Below are positions 23,594-31,995 of a stretch of 64,000 nucleotides of DNA, piece by piece. The notes under the pieces are model-generated. The model ran no database searches. It had not been told where the DNA came from and saw only the letters and a program-made list of their open reading frames with translations. The position numbers and the translations under genes are program-made. Positions within the stretch are counted from its first letter, which is position 1. Every line of letters starts with the position of its first letter. This DNA is from Beutenbergia cavernae DSM 12333 (GTDB taxonomy: Bacteria > Actinomycetota > Actinomycetes > Actinomycetales > Beutenbergiaceae), in NCBI RefSeq assembly GCF_000023105.1, contig NC_012669.1, positions 4,155,025 through 4,219,024 of the forward strand, written 5' to 3'.

Positions 23594-24880
23594 TCAACGC
23601 GCGCGGCCGGCCGCCTCGGCACGTCGCGCCTCCAGGTGGGCGCGCTCGGCGTCGTTCCCGCACTGCGCGATCGCCACGTCGTACTGGGCGAGCGCCTCGG
23701 TGGGGCGGCCGGCGCGCGCGAGGAGCTCCGCTCGCGTGGCGGCGAGCCGGTGATGGTGCGGCAGGTCGGCGTCGAGCCCGTCCAGCAGCACCAGCCCGGC
23801 CTCCGGGCCGTCGGCCTCGGCGAGCGCGACGGCGCGGGCCAGCCGCACCACGGGTGAGCCGGTCAGCGCCTCGAGCCGCGCATAGTGGCCGTGGATCGCG
23901 CTCCAGTCGGTCGCCTCTGCGGCGTGAGCGCGGGCGTGCTCGGCGGCGACCAGCGCCTGCAGCCGGTACTCCTCCGCCTGCCCGTTCTGTGGCGGGAGCG
24001 ACGCCGCTAGCTCGAGCCCCTCGTCGATCTCGTCGTGGTGCCAGCGGGACCGGTCCTGGTCGTCCAGCAGCACGAGCTCACCGTCCGGACCGACGCGGGC
24101 GTCCCGGCGGGAGTGCTGCAGGAGCATGAGCGCGAGCAGGGCGCGGATCACGGGCCGGCCGGGTAGCAGCTCGTCGAGCATCCGCACGAGGCGGATCGCC
24201 TCGCCCGCGACGTCCGAGCGGACGAGCTGCGGGCCGGTGCCGGGCGAGTACCCGGCGGTGAACGCGAGGTACAGCACCGCCGCGACGACGTCGAGCCGCT
24301 CCGCGAGGCGCTCGGGCGGCGGCACCTCGAACGGGATGCCCGCCGCCGCCACCTTCTTCTTCGCGCGCGTGATGCGGGCGGCCATCGTCGTCGTCTGGAC
24401 CAGGAAGAGCCGAGCGATCTCGTCGACCGGGAGTCCGGCCACGAACCGCAGCGTCAGCGCGACCCGGCCCTCCGGTGGGAGCGCGGGGTGGGCGCAGGAG
24501 AACACCAGGCGCAGGCGCTCGTCGGGGATGTGGCCGCCCGGGTCCGTCTCACGCGCGGCGCGTTCGCGCAGCTCCGCGTCGACGACGACGAGCGGCTCTT
24601 TGCGCCGCGCCAGCGCCTCCCCGCGGAGCTGGTCGAGCGCCCGGCGGCGGGCCGCCGTCCGCAACCAGGCCGCCGGGGACGCCGGAACGCCGTCGCGCGG
24701 CCACGTGCGCGCCGCCGCCACGAACGCCTCGGCGAGCGCGTCCTCGGCGACGTCGAACCGCCGGAACTGACCGACCAGAAGCGCGAGCAGCCGTGCCCAG
24801 TCCTCGCGCATCGCCGTCGCGAGCGCGGCCTCCGTCGCGTCGGGTGCTGCGCCGTCGCCGATGTCCACGGCACGCAGCAT
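23594..24880 (-). CDS. ECF42-type RNA polymerase sigma factor with C-terminal TPR-like extension
   Basis: 428 residues, much longer than a plain ECF sigma factor. Sigma region 2 is about residues 17-80 and region 4 about 112-175 (LPVDEIARLFLVQTTTMAAR). The rest (about 180-428) is a helical, TPR-like domain that in ECF42 proteins is needed for activity. ECF42 genes are typically next to DGPF/YCII-protein genes, as here (53 bases). No anti-sigma factor gene is visible, as is usual for this group. The ATG at 24880 starts a protein that fits the family; the frame is open further upstream but overlaps the spacer. Confidence 0.9.
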   Translation of the reverse strand: MLRAVDIGDGAAPDATEAALATAMREDWARLLALLVGQFRRFDVAEDALAEAFVAAARTWPRDGVPASPAAWLRTAARRRALDQLRGEALARRKEPLVVVDAELRERAARETDPGGHIPDERLRLVFSCAHPALPPEGRVALTLRFVAGLPVDEIARLFLVQTTTMAARITRAKKKVAAAGIPFEVPPPERLAERLDVVAAVLYLAFTAGYSPGTGPQLVRSDVAGEAIRLVRMLDELLPGRPVIRALLALMLLQHSRRDARVGPDGELVLLDDQDRSRWHHDEIDEGLELAASLPPQNGQAEEYRLQALVAAEHARAHAAEATDWSAIHGHYARLEALTGSPVVRLARAVALAEADGPEAGLVLLDGLDADLPHHHRLAATRAELLARAGRPTEALAQYDVAIAQCGNDAERAHLEARRAEAAGRAR

Positions 24881-24933
24881 GCCGCACGGGGGTGACACGG
24901 TCCCCGCGTCGGACACGACGGGGACCGTGAGCG

Positions 24934-25320
24934 TCACGACGTGGGGTCCTGCTCCTCGCTCGGCGTCGTCGGGCGGATCTCGAACAGCCCGCGGTCCTCG
25001 CGGAAGCAGTCGGCCACGAGCCTGGCGAGACCGTCGGCGTCCGCCGTGCGCACGACGTACAGGCCGCCGAGCTGCTCGGCCAGCTCGGCGTACGGCCCGG
25101 CCGTCACGCCGACCGTGCCGCCTCGGACGAACGTCGCCGTCGCGATCTCGCGCAGCTCGGCGCCGCTCGTGAGCTCGTGGCCCTCCTCGCCCGCTCGCCG
25201 GGCGAACTCCTCGTGGCGGCCGTACTCCTTCGCCCGCTGCTCCGGCGTGGCGCTCGTCCAGCCGGACTCGTCCCCGTAGATCAGGACGACGTAGGTGGTG
25301 GCCGGTGTCGTGGTGGTCAT
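24934..25320 (-). CDS. YCII/DGPF-domain protein, ECF42 partner
   Basis: 128 residues. The fold is indicated by YVVLIYGDESGW (about 10-21), the EFARRAGEEGHELTSGAEL helix-strand unit, and GPYAELAEQLGGLYVV (about 75-90), where GPYAE corresponds to the DGPF motif. In other actinobacteria such genes are the direct targets of the neighbouring ECF42 sigma factor. The matching promoter is seen upstream. The biochemical role is unknown; YCII-like proteins may be small hydrolases or binding proteins. Confidence 0.9.
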   Translation of the reverse strand: MTTTTPATTYVVLIYGDESGWTSATPEQRAKEYGRHEEFARRAGEEGHELTSGAELREIATATFVRGGTVGVTAGPYAELAEQLGGLYVVRTADADGLARLVADCFREDRGLFEIRPTTPSEEQDPTS

Positions 25321-25383
25321 GGCTCTCCTCGCTGGTTCCCTCGGTCGAGCGACCGGAGCACCTTTGCGGTGCTCTGTCCCCTT

Positions 25384-25410
25384 GACGCACGAGAGTGCGC
25401 TGGATCGACA
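25384..25410 (-). promoter_or_regulatory. Candidate ECF42-dependent promoter
   Basis: On the minus strand TGTCGA (25405-25410) is followed after exactly 17 bases by CGTC (25384-25387). This agrees with the published ECF42 target pattern as I recall it: TGTCGA at -35 and CGA/TC-type at -10. It lies about 64 bases upstream of the YCII gene and would drive YCII and the sigma factor gene, forming a positive loop. Confidence 0.7.
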
Positions 25411-25427
25411 GCGAGCGCGAGGCGGCG

Positions 25428-25631
25428 TCAGGCCGAGGTCGCGTGATCGCCGCTCTGCGGGACCACGCGGCAGTCCGGGCCGGGGACGATGGTCGAGGTG
25501 TGCCCGTCGTCGTCCCAGCGGACCACGTACGGACCGTCCTCGCCGTGGACCTCCACGACTGTCCCGTCCCGCTCGGTCTGGTCCAGGTGGGCCGTCGCGA
25601 TCCGCACCTTGTCACCGAGGACTGCCTTCAT
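25428..25631 (-). CDS. DUF1918 small protein
   Basis: 67 residues. The family is recognisable from KAVLGDKVRIATAHLDQTER (2-21), GTVVEV and GPYVVRWDDDGHTS (about 34-47), an SH3-like beta barrel typical of actinobacterial DUF1918 proteins. Function unknown. The ATG at 25631 follows GGGAGGAG at five bases. The 236-base divergent gap to the next gene (25632-25867) has no gene; it holds two copies of GCCCGATGTCG or GGCCGATGTCG. Confidence 0.85.
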   Translation of the reverse strand: MKAVLGDKVRIATAHLDQTERDGTVVEVHGEDGPYVVRWDDDGHTSTIVPGPDCRVVPQSGDHATSA

Positions 25632-25867
25632 CGTCACTCCTCCCATGGCGTGACACGTGCCGACCGGTCGCGTCGTCGCCGTCGGTCGCCGAACCGTGCC
25701 TGCTCGACCAGCGTACGACGGCGCCGCCGGGCGCGCAGCGCCCGATGTCGTACGCGCCGGGGCCGTTCCGGGCCGATGTCGGGGTCCGGTGCCACGATCG
25801 GCGCAGGGGCCCACGGCCGCGACCCGTCCTGACTGCGTGGCCGCGCAGGAGGAGAGGAGGAGCGAGG

Positions 25868-26008
25868 ATGCGAGCCGACGAGAACGTCTGGCCCGACGAG
25901 CGCTGCGTCGACTGCGGTGACCCGCTGCGCTTCGGTGACGAGGTCACCTGCCGGTGGTGCGACGCGCACCGGGCGGAGCGCCCGGAGGTGGCGAAGAAGA
26001 GCGCCTAG
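25868..26008 (+). CDS. Small protein with two CxxC pairs
   Basis: 46 residues. CVDCGDPLRFGDEVTCRWCD (about 13-32) has two C-x-x-C pairs spaced like a miniature zinc ribbon. A GAGGAGCGAGG site precedes the ATG. I do not recognise a named family. It is divergent from the DUF1918 gene. Confidence 0.7.
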   Translation: MRADENVWPDERCVDCGDPLRFGDEVTCRWCDAHRAERPEVAKKSA

Positions 26009-26022
26009 CAGGTGCGCGAACC

Positions 26023-26391
26023 TCAGGGGTGCCCGCGGAGCCGGTCGAGCTGACGACGCTCCCGCTTGGTCGGCCTGCCCGTCCCGGGGTCACGGATCGC
26101 CACCTGGATGCGGATCTCCCGCGGCGGGGGCGGTGGGCTGTGGTCGACGTAGCACTCGACCGCCACCGGTGCGCCGACCCGCTTGACGATGAGCCGGCGC
26201 ACCTCGAGCACGCGCTCGGCGTGGCCGCCGCGCACCCGCACCGAGTCGCCGACGCGCACCGGGCTGGCCGGCTTCGCCCGCTCCCCGTTGATCTGGACGT
26301 GTCCGGCGCGGCACGCCGTCGACGCCGCCGAGCGACTCTTGAGGATGCGCACGGCCCACAGCCACGCGTCCACGCGCACCGACTCGGCCAT
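26023..26391 (-). CDS. S4-domain RNA-binding protein, Hsp15/HslR-like
   Basis: 122 residues. The S4 domain is at the start: VRVDAWLWAVRILKSRSAAS (6-25) and GHVQINGERAKPASPVRVGD. The C-terminal part is basic with RPTKRERRQLDRLRGHP, the pattern of the heat shock protein 15 family, which binds stalled 50S subunits carrying peptidyl-tRNA in E. coli. It starts 10 bases after the last gene of the nan-like operon, so it could be read through from it, but function suggests its own regulation. Confidence 0.9.
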   Translation of the reverse strand: MAESVRVDAWLWAVRILKSRSAASTACRAGHVQINGERAKPASPVRVGDSVRVRGGHAERVLEVRRLIVKRVGAPVAVECYVDHSPPPPPREIRIQVAIRDPGTGRPTKRERRQLDRLRGHP

Positions 26392-26401
26392 GGTCCCGAC
26401 C

Positions 26402-27391
26402 CTACGACGTGGGCGCGGGCTCCGGGACTGCCGAGCGCAGCATCTCCAGCGCCGCCCGCGCGATCTCGACGCGCTCCGCGACGCTCCGGCTCGCCGGCCC
26501 CGCCGTGACCTTCATGCCCACGTAGGACGGCGCGGTGCCCGCGCACGCGGCGAGGGTCCGGCGCATCCGGTCCGCGTCGAGCAGGCTGTCGCGCCAGTCG
26601 TCCGGCGTCGGTCCCGCGCCGCGCGGCGCGACGTGCCAGTCCTCCCAGGCGCCGCCTCCCACCCCGGCGACGGCGCTCGCACCGGAGAACATCAACCCCG
26701 CCAACCGGCCACGCGACGCGGCGAGGGCGACGTGCTCCTCCGGCGTCGACGCTGACCGCCCCTCGATCGCCGACCTGCCCCAGTTGACCGTGAGGCCCAC
26801 CCGCGGGTCGTCGACGGCGTCGATCGCCGCGAGCTCGTCCTCGATCTCGAGGAACCCCTTCTCGGGGCGCCGGCCGGGCCGGGCGGCGTCGCAGTGCTCG
26901 ATCGCGAGCTGTGCCCCCGCGCCGTCCACGCTCAACAGCTCGGCGAGCGAGGCGGCGAGAGCCGTCGCCGACCCTCCGCCGTCGCGCGGGGCGCTGTGGA
27001 TCTCGACGGCGCGCACGCGCTGCCGTCCGCTGAGCTCAGCCGCGCGACGGGCGACGTCGAGCGCCCGGCGCACATCCGCCACCGCGACCGCGCGGCCGTC
27101 CTCGTCCGTCGATGCGATGCCGTACCGCGGGTCCGCGGCCAGCCGGCCCATCACGGCGGGGATGCACGTGACGACGACGCCCCAGCCGGCGGGCACGAGG
27201 GTCGGCAGACCGTCCGGGCCGACGTCGAACCCCGGGGTCTCACCGCACACCTCGGCGAGCGGCATCTCCAGCGCACCGGCCGTCGTCAGCCCCTCGAGCG
27301 CGCGGTAGGCGGCGGGCAGCTCCTCCGGCGGGCGCCCGGCGAACAACGCGTACGCGCCGACGACGACGCCGCCCGACTCGGGTGGGGTCAT
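26402..27391 (-). CDS. DUF4862 family protein in a sialic acid operon
   Basis: 329 residues, no signal peptide. The start GAYALFAGRPPEELPAAYRA (about 11-30) and the later EVCGETPGFDVGPDGLP and VNWGRSAIEGR fit DUF4862, a family I recall mainly from actinobacterial sugar clusters. The alternating pattern with HSAPRDGG and IEHCD suggests a TIM barrel like sugar isomerases or epimerases; this is inference. The ATG at 27391 overlaps the end of the GntR gene by four bases. It is the last gene of the operon and may act on the sugar released by the other enzymes. Confidence 0.78.
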   Translation of the reverse strand: MTPPESGGVVVGAYALFAGRPPEELPAAYRALEGLTTAGALEMPLAEVCGETPGFDVGPDGLPTLVPAGWGVVVTCIPAVMGRLAADPRYGIASTDEDGRAVAVADVRRALDVARRAAELSGRQRVRAVEIHSAPRDGGGSATALAASLAELLSVDGAGAQLAIEHCDAARPGRRPEKGFLEIEDELAAIDAVDDPRVGLTVNWGRSAIEGRSASTPEEHVALAASRGRLAGLMFSGASAVAGVGGGAWEDWHVAPRGAGPTPDDWRDSLLDADRMRRTLAACAGTAPSYVGMKVTAGPASRSVAERVEIARAALEMLRSAVPEPAPTS

Positions 27392-28152
27392 CGCCCGGCC
27401 GCCGGTACGTGCTGGTCGAGCGAGCGGACGAGTGGTTCGTAGTGGCGCAGCACAGCCGCACGATAGCCGCCCACGTCGCCCGACTCGGCGGATCGAAGCA
27501 TGTCCTCGTGCGCGCCGGCCGTCTGCACGAGATCGGTGGGCAGGGACACCCCGAGCCGGGGCATGACGGCGGTGTGCACGTCCCAGAACGCCCCGACCAG
27601 CGGCGCGATGATCGAGTTGTCGATGCGGCTGAGCAGGTCCGTGTGAAAGGCGCGGTCCTGCTCGGTGAAGGTGCACCCGTCAGCGCTCAGGCGGACCATC
27701 TCACGCACCATCGCCCAGAGCCCGGGATCGTGCGTCCCCGCGACGGCGCCGGTCACGCGCTCCGCCATCGCCAGGTCCAGCGCCTGCCGGATCTCGATGA
27801 TCTCGCGGAGGGCGCGCAGGTCGTCCCCCGGTTGCAGCGCACCACGGAACACCAGCGTCTCCACGAGAGCGTCGAGCGACATCTCCCCGACGTACGTGCC
27901 GTACCCGTGCCGCACTTCGACGATCCCGAGCGTCGCGAGCGTGCGCATCGCCTCACGCAGGCTCGAGCGGGACACGCCGAGGGCCGTGCCGAGCTCCGCC
28001 TCCGTCGGCATCGCATCCCCGGGCCGCAGGCCGTTGACCAGGATGAGGTCCTTGATCTGCGCGGCCGTCTGCGCGCTGCGCGTACGTGGACCAGCCGCCC
28101 GCGCATGCGCGCCGTCGTCCACTCCGGCCCCTGTCCACTCAGTGCTCGTCAT
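27388..28152 (-). CDS. GntR-family (FadR subfamily) regulator, operon-encoded
   Basis: 254 residues. Winged HTH: GLRPGDAMPTEAELGTALGV (about 41-60) followed by SRSSLREAMRTLATLGIVEV. The C-terminal FCD ligand-binding domain contains QDRAFHTDLLSRIDN and a conserved His in LRHYEPL. It is strongly similar to the divergent GntR protein at 35276, which points to a duplication. It overlaps nanE-like by 14 bases and DUF4862 by four, so it is made only when the operon is transcribed, which suggests feedback control. The ATG at 28152 was chosen by domain extent. Confidence 0.9.
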   Translation of the reverse strand: MTSTEWTGAGVDDGAHARAAGPRTRSAQTAAQIKDLILVNGLRPGDAMPTEAELGTALGVSRSSLREAMRTLATLGIVEVRHGYGTYVGEMSLDALVETLVFRGALQPGDDLRALREIIEIRQALDLAMAERVTGAVAGTHDPGLWAMVREMVRLSADGCTFTEQDRAFHTDLLSRIDNSIIAPLVGAFWDVHTAVMPRLGVSLPTDLVQTAGAHEDMLRSAESGDVGGYRAAVLRHYEPLVRSLDQHVPAAGR

Positions 28153-28885
28153 CGCGTTCCCCTGCTCCCTCGCCCGGGTGTGACCGGGCCTCCTGCACCG
28201 CTCGGGCGAACCACGACGTGATCGTCGTGGGATGGGTGATCGCCGTGCCGACGCACACGGCGTGCGCGCCGAGCGCCATGGCCGCCGCCGCCTCATCCGG
28301 CGTGTGCACCCGGCCTTCGACGACGACCGGCACCCGGCAGGCTCCGACGAGCTCCGCCACCAGCTCGAGGTCCGCCCCCGTGGTGCGCGCCCGCTCCCCC
28401 GTGTAACCGGCGAGGGTCGTGCCCACGAGGTCGGCACCCGCGACCTGCGCGGCGAGCGCGTCGTCCAGCGATCCGCAGTCGGCCATCACGAGGACGGCGG
28501 GAACCTCCACGCGCAGGCGGCGGATCGTCTCCACGAGCGTCAGCCCGTCGGGCCGGGGTCGGCGGGTCCCGTCCAGAGCCACGATGTCCGCGCCCGCTCG
28601 GGCGATGCCGACGGCGTGCTCGAGCGTCGGGGTGATGAACACGTCCGCGTCGCCGTGCTTCCACAGCCCGACCACCGGGACGTCGAGTGCGTGGCTCGTC
28701 GACTCGACGTCCTCGAGCCCCTGCACGCGCACGCCGGCGGCGCCCCCGGCGACGGCGGCGCGGGCGACCTGCGCCGTCGTGCGCGGGTCACGCATCGGCT
28801 CGCCCGGATACGCCTGGCACGAGACGATCAGTCCGCCCCGGAGCCGCTCGACGGCGTCCGGCGGCACACTCGCCGCCGTGGTCAC
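28139..28885 (-). CDS. nanE: N-acetylmannosamine-6-phosphate 2-epimerase (NanE-like)
   Basis: 248 residues, a TIM barrel of the NanE type. Seen are GGLIVSCQAYPGEPMRDP (about 17), VVGLWKH (about 71), VALDGTRRPRP (about 99), VMADCGSLDD (about 126) and VEGRVHTPDEAAAAMALGAH (about 200). The enzyme turns ManNAc-6-P into GlcNAc-6-P, the last step before the amino sugar route. The GTG at 28885 follows GGGAGG and overlaps the kinase stop (GTGA). NagA and NagB, needed for full use, are not in the window. Confidence 0.9.
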   Translation of the reverse strand: MTTAASVPPDAVERLRGGLIVSCQAYPGEPMRDPRTTAQVARAAVAGGAAGVRVQGLEDVESTSHALDVPVVGLWKHGDADVFITPTLEHAVGIARAGADIVALDGTRRPRPDGLTLVETIRRLRVEVPAVLVMADCGSLDDALAAQVAGADLVGTTLAGYTGERARTTGADLELVAELVGACRVPVVVEGRVHTPDEAAAAMALGAHAVCVGTAITHPTTITSWFARAVQEARSHPGEGAGERDDEH

Positions 28886-29826
28886 ACTGCCTCCCAGACG
28901 TCCCGCGCGGCGCCGACCACAGCGGCGCCGGCGCCGAGCATGGCCGGCCGGAGCGGCACCTCGCGCAGCACCCCGATGAGTTCGCCTCGAGCTGCCTGTT
29001 CCATCGGGGTCCACCACTGCTCGCCGGCGCCGGCGAGGCCGCCGGCGACCACCACGACCTCCGGGTCGAGGGTCGTGACGAGACCCGCCACCATCCGGCC
29101 GACGGCGCTCGCGGACTCCTCGACCGCCCTGCGGGCCAGCGCGTCGCCGTTCGCGGCGCGGCCGACGACGGCGCGGGCGTCAGCTGTGCCCGTGTCGCCG
29201 CCGAGGGACAGGTAGTGGCGCAGCAGGCCCGGACCCGCACCGATGGCCTCGACGTGGCCCATCCGGCCGCACGCGCACCGCAGGTGCTCAGCACCGGGCA
29301 CCGGGACGTGCCCGATCTCCCCGGCCACCGAGTGCGCCCCGCTCCAGACGCGCCCATCGGTGACGATCGAGCCGCCGATGCCCGTCCCGACCGCGACGAC
29401 GACAGCGCTGCTCGCGCCGGCCCCCGCACCGACCCACGTCTCGCCACGGGCGTGGGCATCGACGTCGTTGCGCACCGTCAGGGCCGGCGGCGGAACCCCG
29501 CGGTCGGCCAACCGCTCCCGCAGCCCTCCCGCGACGTCCGTGCCGGCCCAGCCGGGCATGCTGTCGGTCGCGGAGAGCACGCAGCCGGAGACGGCGTCGA
29601 GGACGCCCGCCGAGCCAACCCCCACGCCGCCCAGCCGAGCACCTTCGCTCCCCCGAGCGGCCCGCTCCAGCACCTCGCCCACGAGTGCGGCGACGGCGTC
29701 GAGCACCGCGTCTGGCCCGGCGGACGCGGGCGTCGGGCGGCTCAGCAGCTCGCCGGCGCGTCCGGACGCATCGACCACCCCCGCGGCGGTCTTCGTCCCA
29801 CCGAGATCGACTCCCACCACGATCAC
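28882..29826 (-). CDS. nanK: ROK-family sugar kinase, probable N-acetylmannosamine kinase (NanK-like)
   Basis: 314 residues. The ATP-binding motif VVGVDLGGTKTAAGVV (3-18), the catalytic Asp in RNDVDAHARGE (about 123), and the ROK zinc motif HLRCACGRMGHVEAIGAG (about 174) are visible. The third Cys of the usual C-x-C-G-x2-G-C-x-E is His here, which could still bind zinc. By position between NanA- and NanE-like genes it should phosphorylate ManNAc. The GTG start overlaps the preceding stop by four bases. Confidence 0.85.
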   Translation of the reverse strand: MIVVGVDLGGTKTAAGVVDASGRAGELLSRPTPASAGPDAVLDAVAALVGEVLERAARGSEGARLGGVGVGSAGVLDAVSGCVLSATDSMPGWAGTDVAGGLRERLADRGVPPPALTVRNDVDAHARGETWVGAGAGASSAVVVAVGTGIGGSIVTDGRVWSGAHSVAGEIGHVPVPGAEHLRCACGRMGHVEAIGAGPGLLRHYLSLGGDTGTADARAVVGRAANGDALARRAVEESASAVGRMVAGLVTTLDPEVVVVAGGLAGAGEQWWTPMEQAARGELIGVLREVPLRPAMLGAGAAVVGAARDVWEAV

Positions 29827-30824
29827 GTGCGCGCGACCTCCCGCAGCCCGGCGGCGCGCACGATGCCCGTGATCCGCGCGACGGTGTCGGCGTCGAACGG
29901 ACCGACCGGTGGCGCCATGGTCGGCGCATCGAGCAGACCCAGCGCGTGCATCGCCACCTTGAAGGCACCGACGCCCGCGGCGTCGCCCGAGCGCCCGCTC
30001 GCCTGGAACACGATCTCGAACAGGGCCGCCAGCCGGTCCTGCTCGGGGCGCACCTGCTCCCAGTCCCCGGCCTGCGCGAGGTCCCACATCCGCACGTACG
30101 CGCCCGGGTCGACGTTCCCGAGGCCGGGGACCACGCCGTCGGCGCCGAGCAGGAGCATGCCGTCCACGACGACTTCGTGGCCCGTGAGGACGCTCAGCGG
30201 TGCCCCGGCGGCGGCGTTGGCGGCGACCAGCCGGCGGAACCCGACGTCGTCGCCGGAGGAGTCCTTCACCCCCGCCAGCACGCCCTCGCTCCCGAGCGCG
30301 ACGACCATCGCCGCGTCCAGCTTCGTCCCGACGCGCACGGGGATGTCGTACGCGTAGACGGGCACCGGGCTCCCGGCCGCGATCGCCCGGAAGTGGTCGG
30401 CGATCTCGGCCCGGTCGTTGCGGGCGTACACCGGCGCGCAGGTGACGACGCCGTCCACGCCGGCGCCGACGGCGTCGTCCACCTGCTCGAGGACGCGGCG
30501 GGCCGTGAGGTCGATGGCGCCAGCGAGTACCGGGACGCGGCCGGCCACCGTCCGCACGACGGTGTCGAGGACGACAGACCGCTGCTCCCGTCCGAGGTAC
30601 GCGACCTCGCCGCTGGAGCCGAGTGCGAACACCCCGTGCACGCCCGCTCCGACCAGGTGCTCGACGACGCGAGCGAGCGAAGCGGTGTCGACCTCCCCGT
30701 CGGCGTGGAACGGGGTGATCACCGGCGGGACGATCCCGCGGAGATGGGAGGCGCTCACTGAGGGCTCCGTTCGGGTCGCGCCGGCGTCCGGCGTCTGGTC
30801 GGGGGTCATGTCGGTCCCGCTCAC
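29823..30824 (-). CDS. nanA: Dihydrodipicolinate synthase family protein, probable N-acetylneuraminate lyase
   Basis: About 333 residues. DapA/NAL signatures: GVFALGSSGEVAYLGREQR (with the GS-S/T-GE loop, about 65), the Tyr in VYAYDIP (about 155) and the Schiff-base Lys in GVKDSSGDD (about 185). NanA splits N-acetylneuraminate into ManNAc and pyruvate. The lyase call rests on operon context, as the family also includes DapA and aldolases for other sugar acids. The GTG at 30824 keeps the GTGA overlap seen throughout the operon; ATG at 30809 is an alternative. Confidence 0.82.
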   Translation of the reverse strand: MSGTDMTPDQTPDAGATRTEPSVSASHLRGIVPPVITPFHADGEVDTASLARVVEHLVGAGVHGVFALGSSGEVAYLGREQRSVVLDTVVRTVAGRVPVLAGAIDLTARRVLEQVDDAVGAGVDGVVTCAPVYARNDRAEIADHFRAIAAGSPVPVYAYDIPVRVGTKLDAAMVVALGSEGVLAGVKDSSGDDVGFRRLVAANAAAGAPLSVLTGHEVVVDGMLLLGADGVVPGLGNVDPGAYVRMWDLAQAGDWEQVRPEQDRLAALFEIVFQASGRSGDAAGVGAFKVAMHALGLLDAPTMAPPVGPFDADTVARITGIVRAAGLREVART

Positions 30825-31948
30825 GCGTTCGACCCGACGACGACGGCCGTGACCTCGGCTACCGCCACCTTCCGTCCCTCGCGCAGGGAGCGCGTGAGCG
30901 CGTCGGCTGTCGCGATCGACGCGGTGGCCGCGCTCCCGTCGGTCAGGGCGGCGAACTCCGGTAGCGCGTCCGCGCCCTGGACGAGACCGTGGAAGTAGGT
31001 GAGCTCCTCCTCGATGATCCCGCGGAGCCACATCGGCGGGCGACGGTGCGGGTTGCCGTACTGGATCGCTCCGTCGGTGCTACTGCCCCGGTAGATGGCT
31101 GTCCGGTCGGCGTCCTCCTCCTCGCTGCGGTGCAGCAGGAAGCGCTGGGAGCCGCCCGGCGTGCGGAGCTCGACGCCCGTGTCCTGCAGGTCGATCCGGA
31201 TCGCGCCGAGCGTGCCCTGGATGAGCACGTAGTGCTCGGGCCACCGGAACGCCGACCCGTACTCGAGCGCCGCAAACCGCTGACCGGGGAACTCGAGCGT
31301 GATGAGGAGCAGGTCGTCCTCGTCGCCGAACTGCGGGCCGTCGTGCGCGACGTTGCCGCCGGCCATCGTCACAGTCTCCGGGGAGCCCATGATCGACTGC
31401 ACGAGGTCGAGCTCGTGGATGTGGTGGTAGAGGTGGCCGCCGGAGAGGTCCCGCCGCTTCTTCCAGCTGACGGACTCCTGCGGCTCCTCCCAGCCGTTGC
31501 GGATCGCCCGGCAGAACAGCACGTCACCGATCGCGCCCTCCCCGATGAGCCGCTTCGCGTGGCGGACCCCGGCCATGAAGTTCATGACGTGCCCGGCCAT
31601 GAACAGCACCCCGGCCCGAGCGGTGGCGTCGATCATCGCCGCGCAGTCGGCGTAGCTCAGTGCGATGGGCTTCTCGGAGAACACGGGCTTGCCCGCCCGG
31701 GCGGCGGCCAGGACCGCGTCGCGGTGCGCCCAGTTCGGCGAGGCGACGATGACGACGTCGACCTCGGCGTCCTGGCACAGCTCCTCGACCGAAGGCACCA
31801 CGCGGGCACCGACCTCCTGCGCGACCGGCTCGGCGAACTCCGGGTCGTGCACGGCGACGACGCGCGCGCCGCCCAGGCCGGAGAGGTAACGGGCGATCTC
31901 GCCACCGAAGTATCCGGTGCCGACGACTCCGTACCTGACTTCACTCAC
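30821..31948 (-). CDS. Gfo/Idh/MocA family oxidoreductase, candidate 2,7-anhydro-Neu5Ac/sialic acid oxidoreductase
   Basis: 375 residues. Rossmann motif YGVVGTGYFGGEIARYL (5-21) and the family EKP motif PVFSEKPIALSYADC (about 92-106) with the catalytic Lys; HLYHHIHELDLVQSIMG (about 172) carries the conserved His. In sialic acid loci of gut bacteria a protein of this family (NanOx/YjhC) converts 2,7-anhydro-Neu5Ac to Neu5Ac with NAD; position just before nanA fits this. The GTG at 31948 was chosen for the AAGGAA site. No direct sequence proof of substrate is possible here. Confidence 0.85.
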   Translation of the reverse strand: MSEVRYGVVGTGYFGGEIARYLSGLGGARVVAVHDPEFAEPVAQEVGARVVPSVEELCQDAEVDVVIVASPNWAHRDAVLAAARAGKPVFSEKPIALSYADCAAMIDATARAGVLFMAGHVMNFMAGVRHAKRLIGEGAIGDVLFCRAIRNGWEEPQESVSWKKRRDLSGGHLYHHIHELDLVQSIMGSPETVTMAGGNVAHDGPQFGDEDDLLLITLEFPGQRFAALEYGSAFRWPEHYVLIQGTLGAIRIDLQDTGVELRTPGGSQRFLLHRSEEEDADRTAIYRGSSTDGAIQYGNPHRRPPMWLRGIIEEELTYFHGLVQGADALPEFAALTDGSAATASIATADALTRSLREGRKVAVAEVTAVVVGSNA

Positions 31949-31995
31949 GGGTGCTTCCTTTCGGGTGCTGGGGCGTGCGCGCAGGCGCGCGGCGG

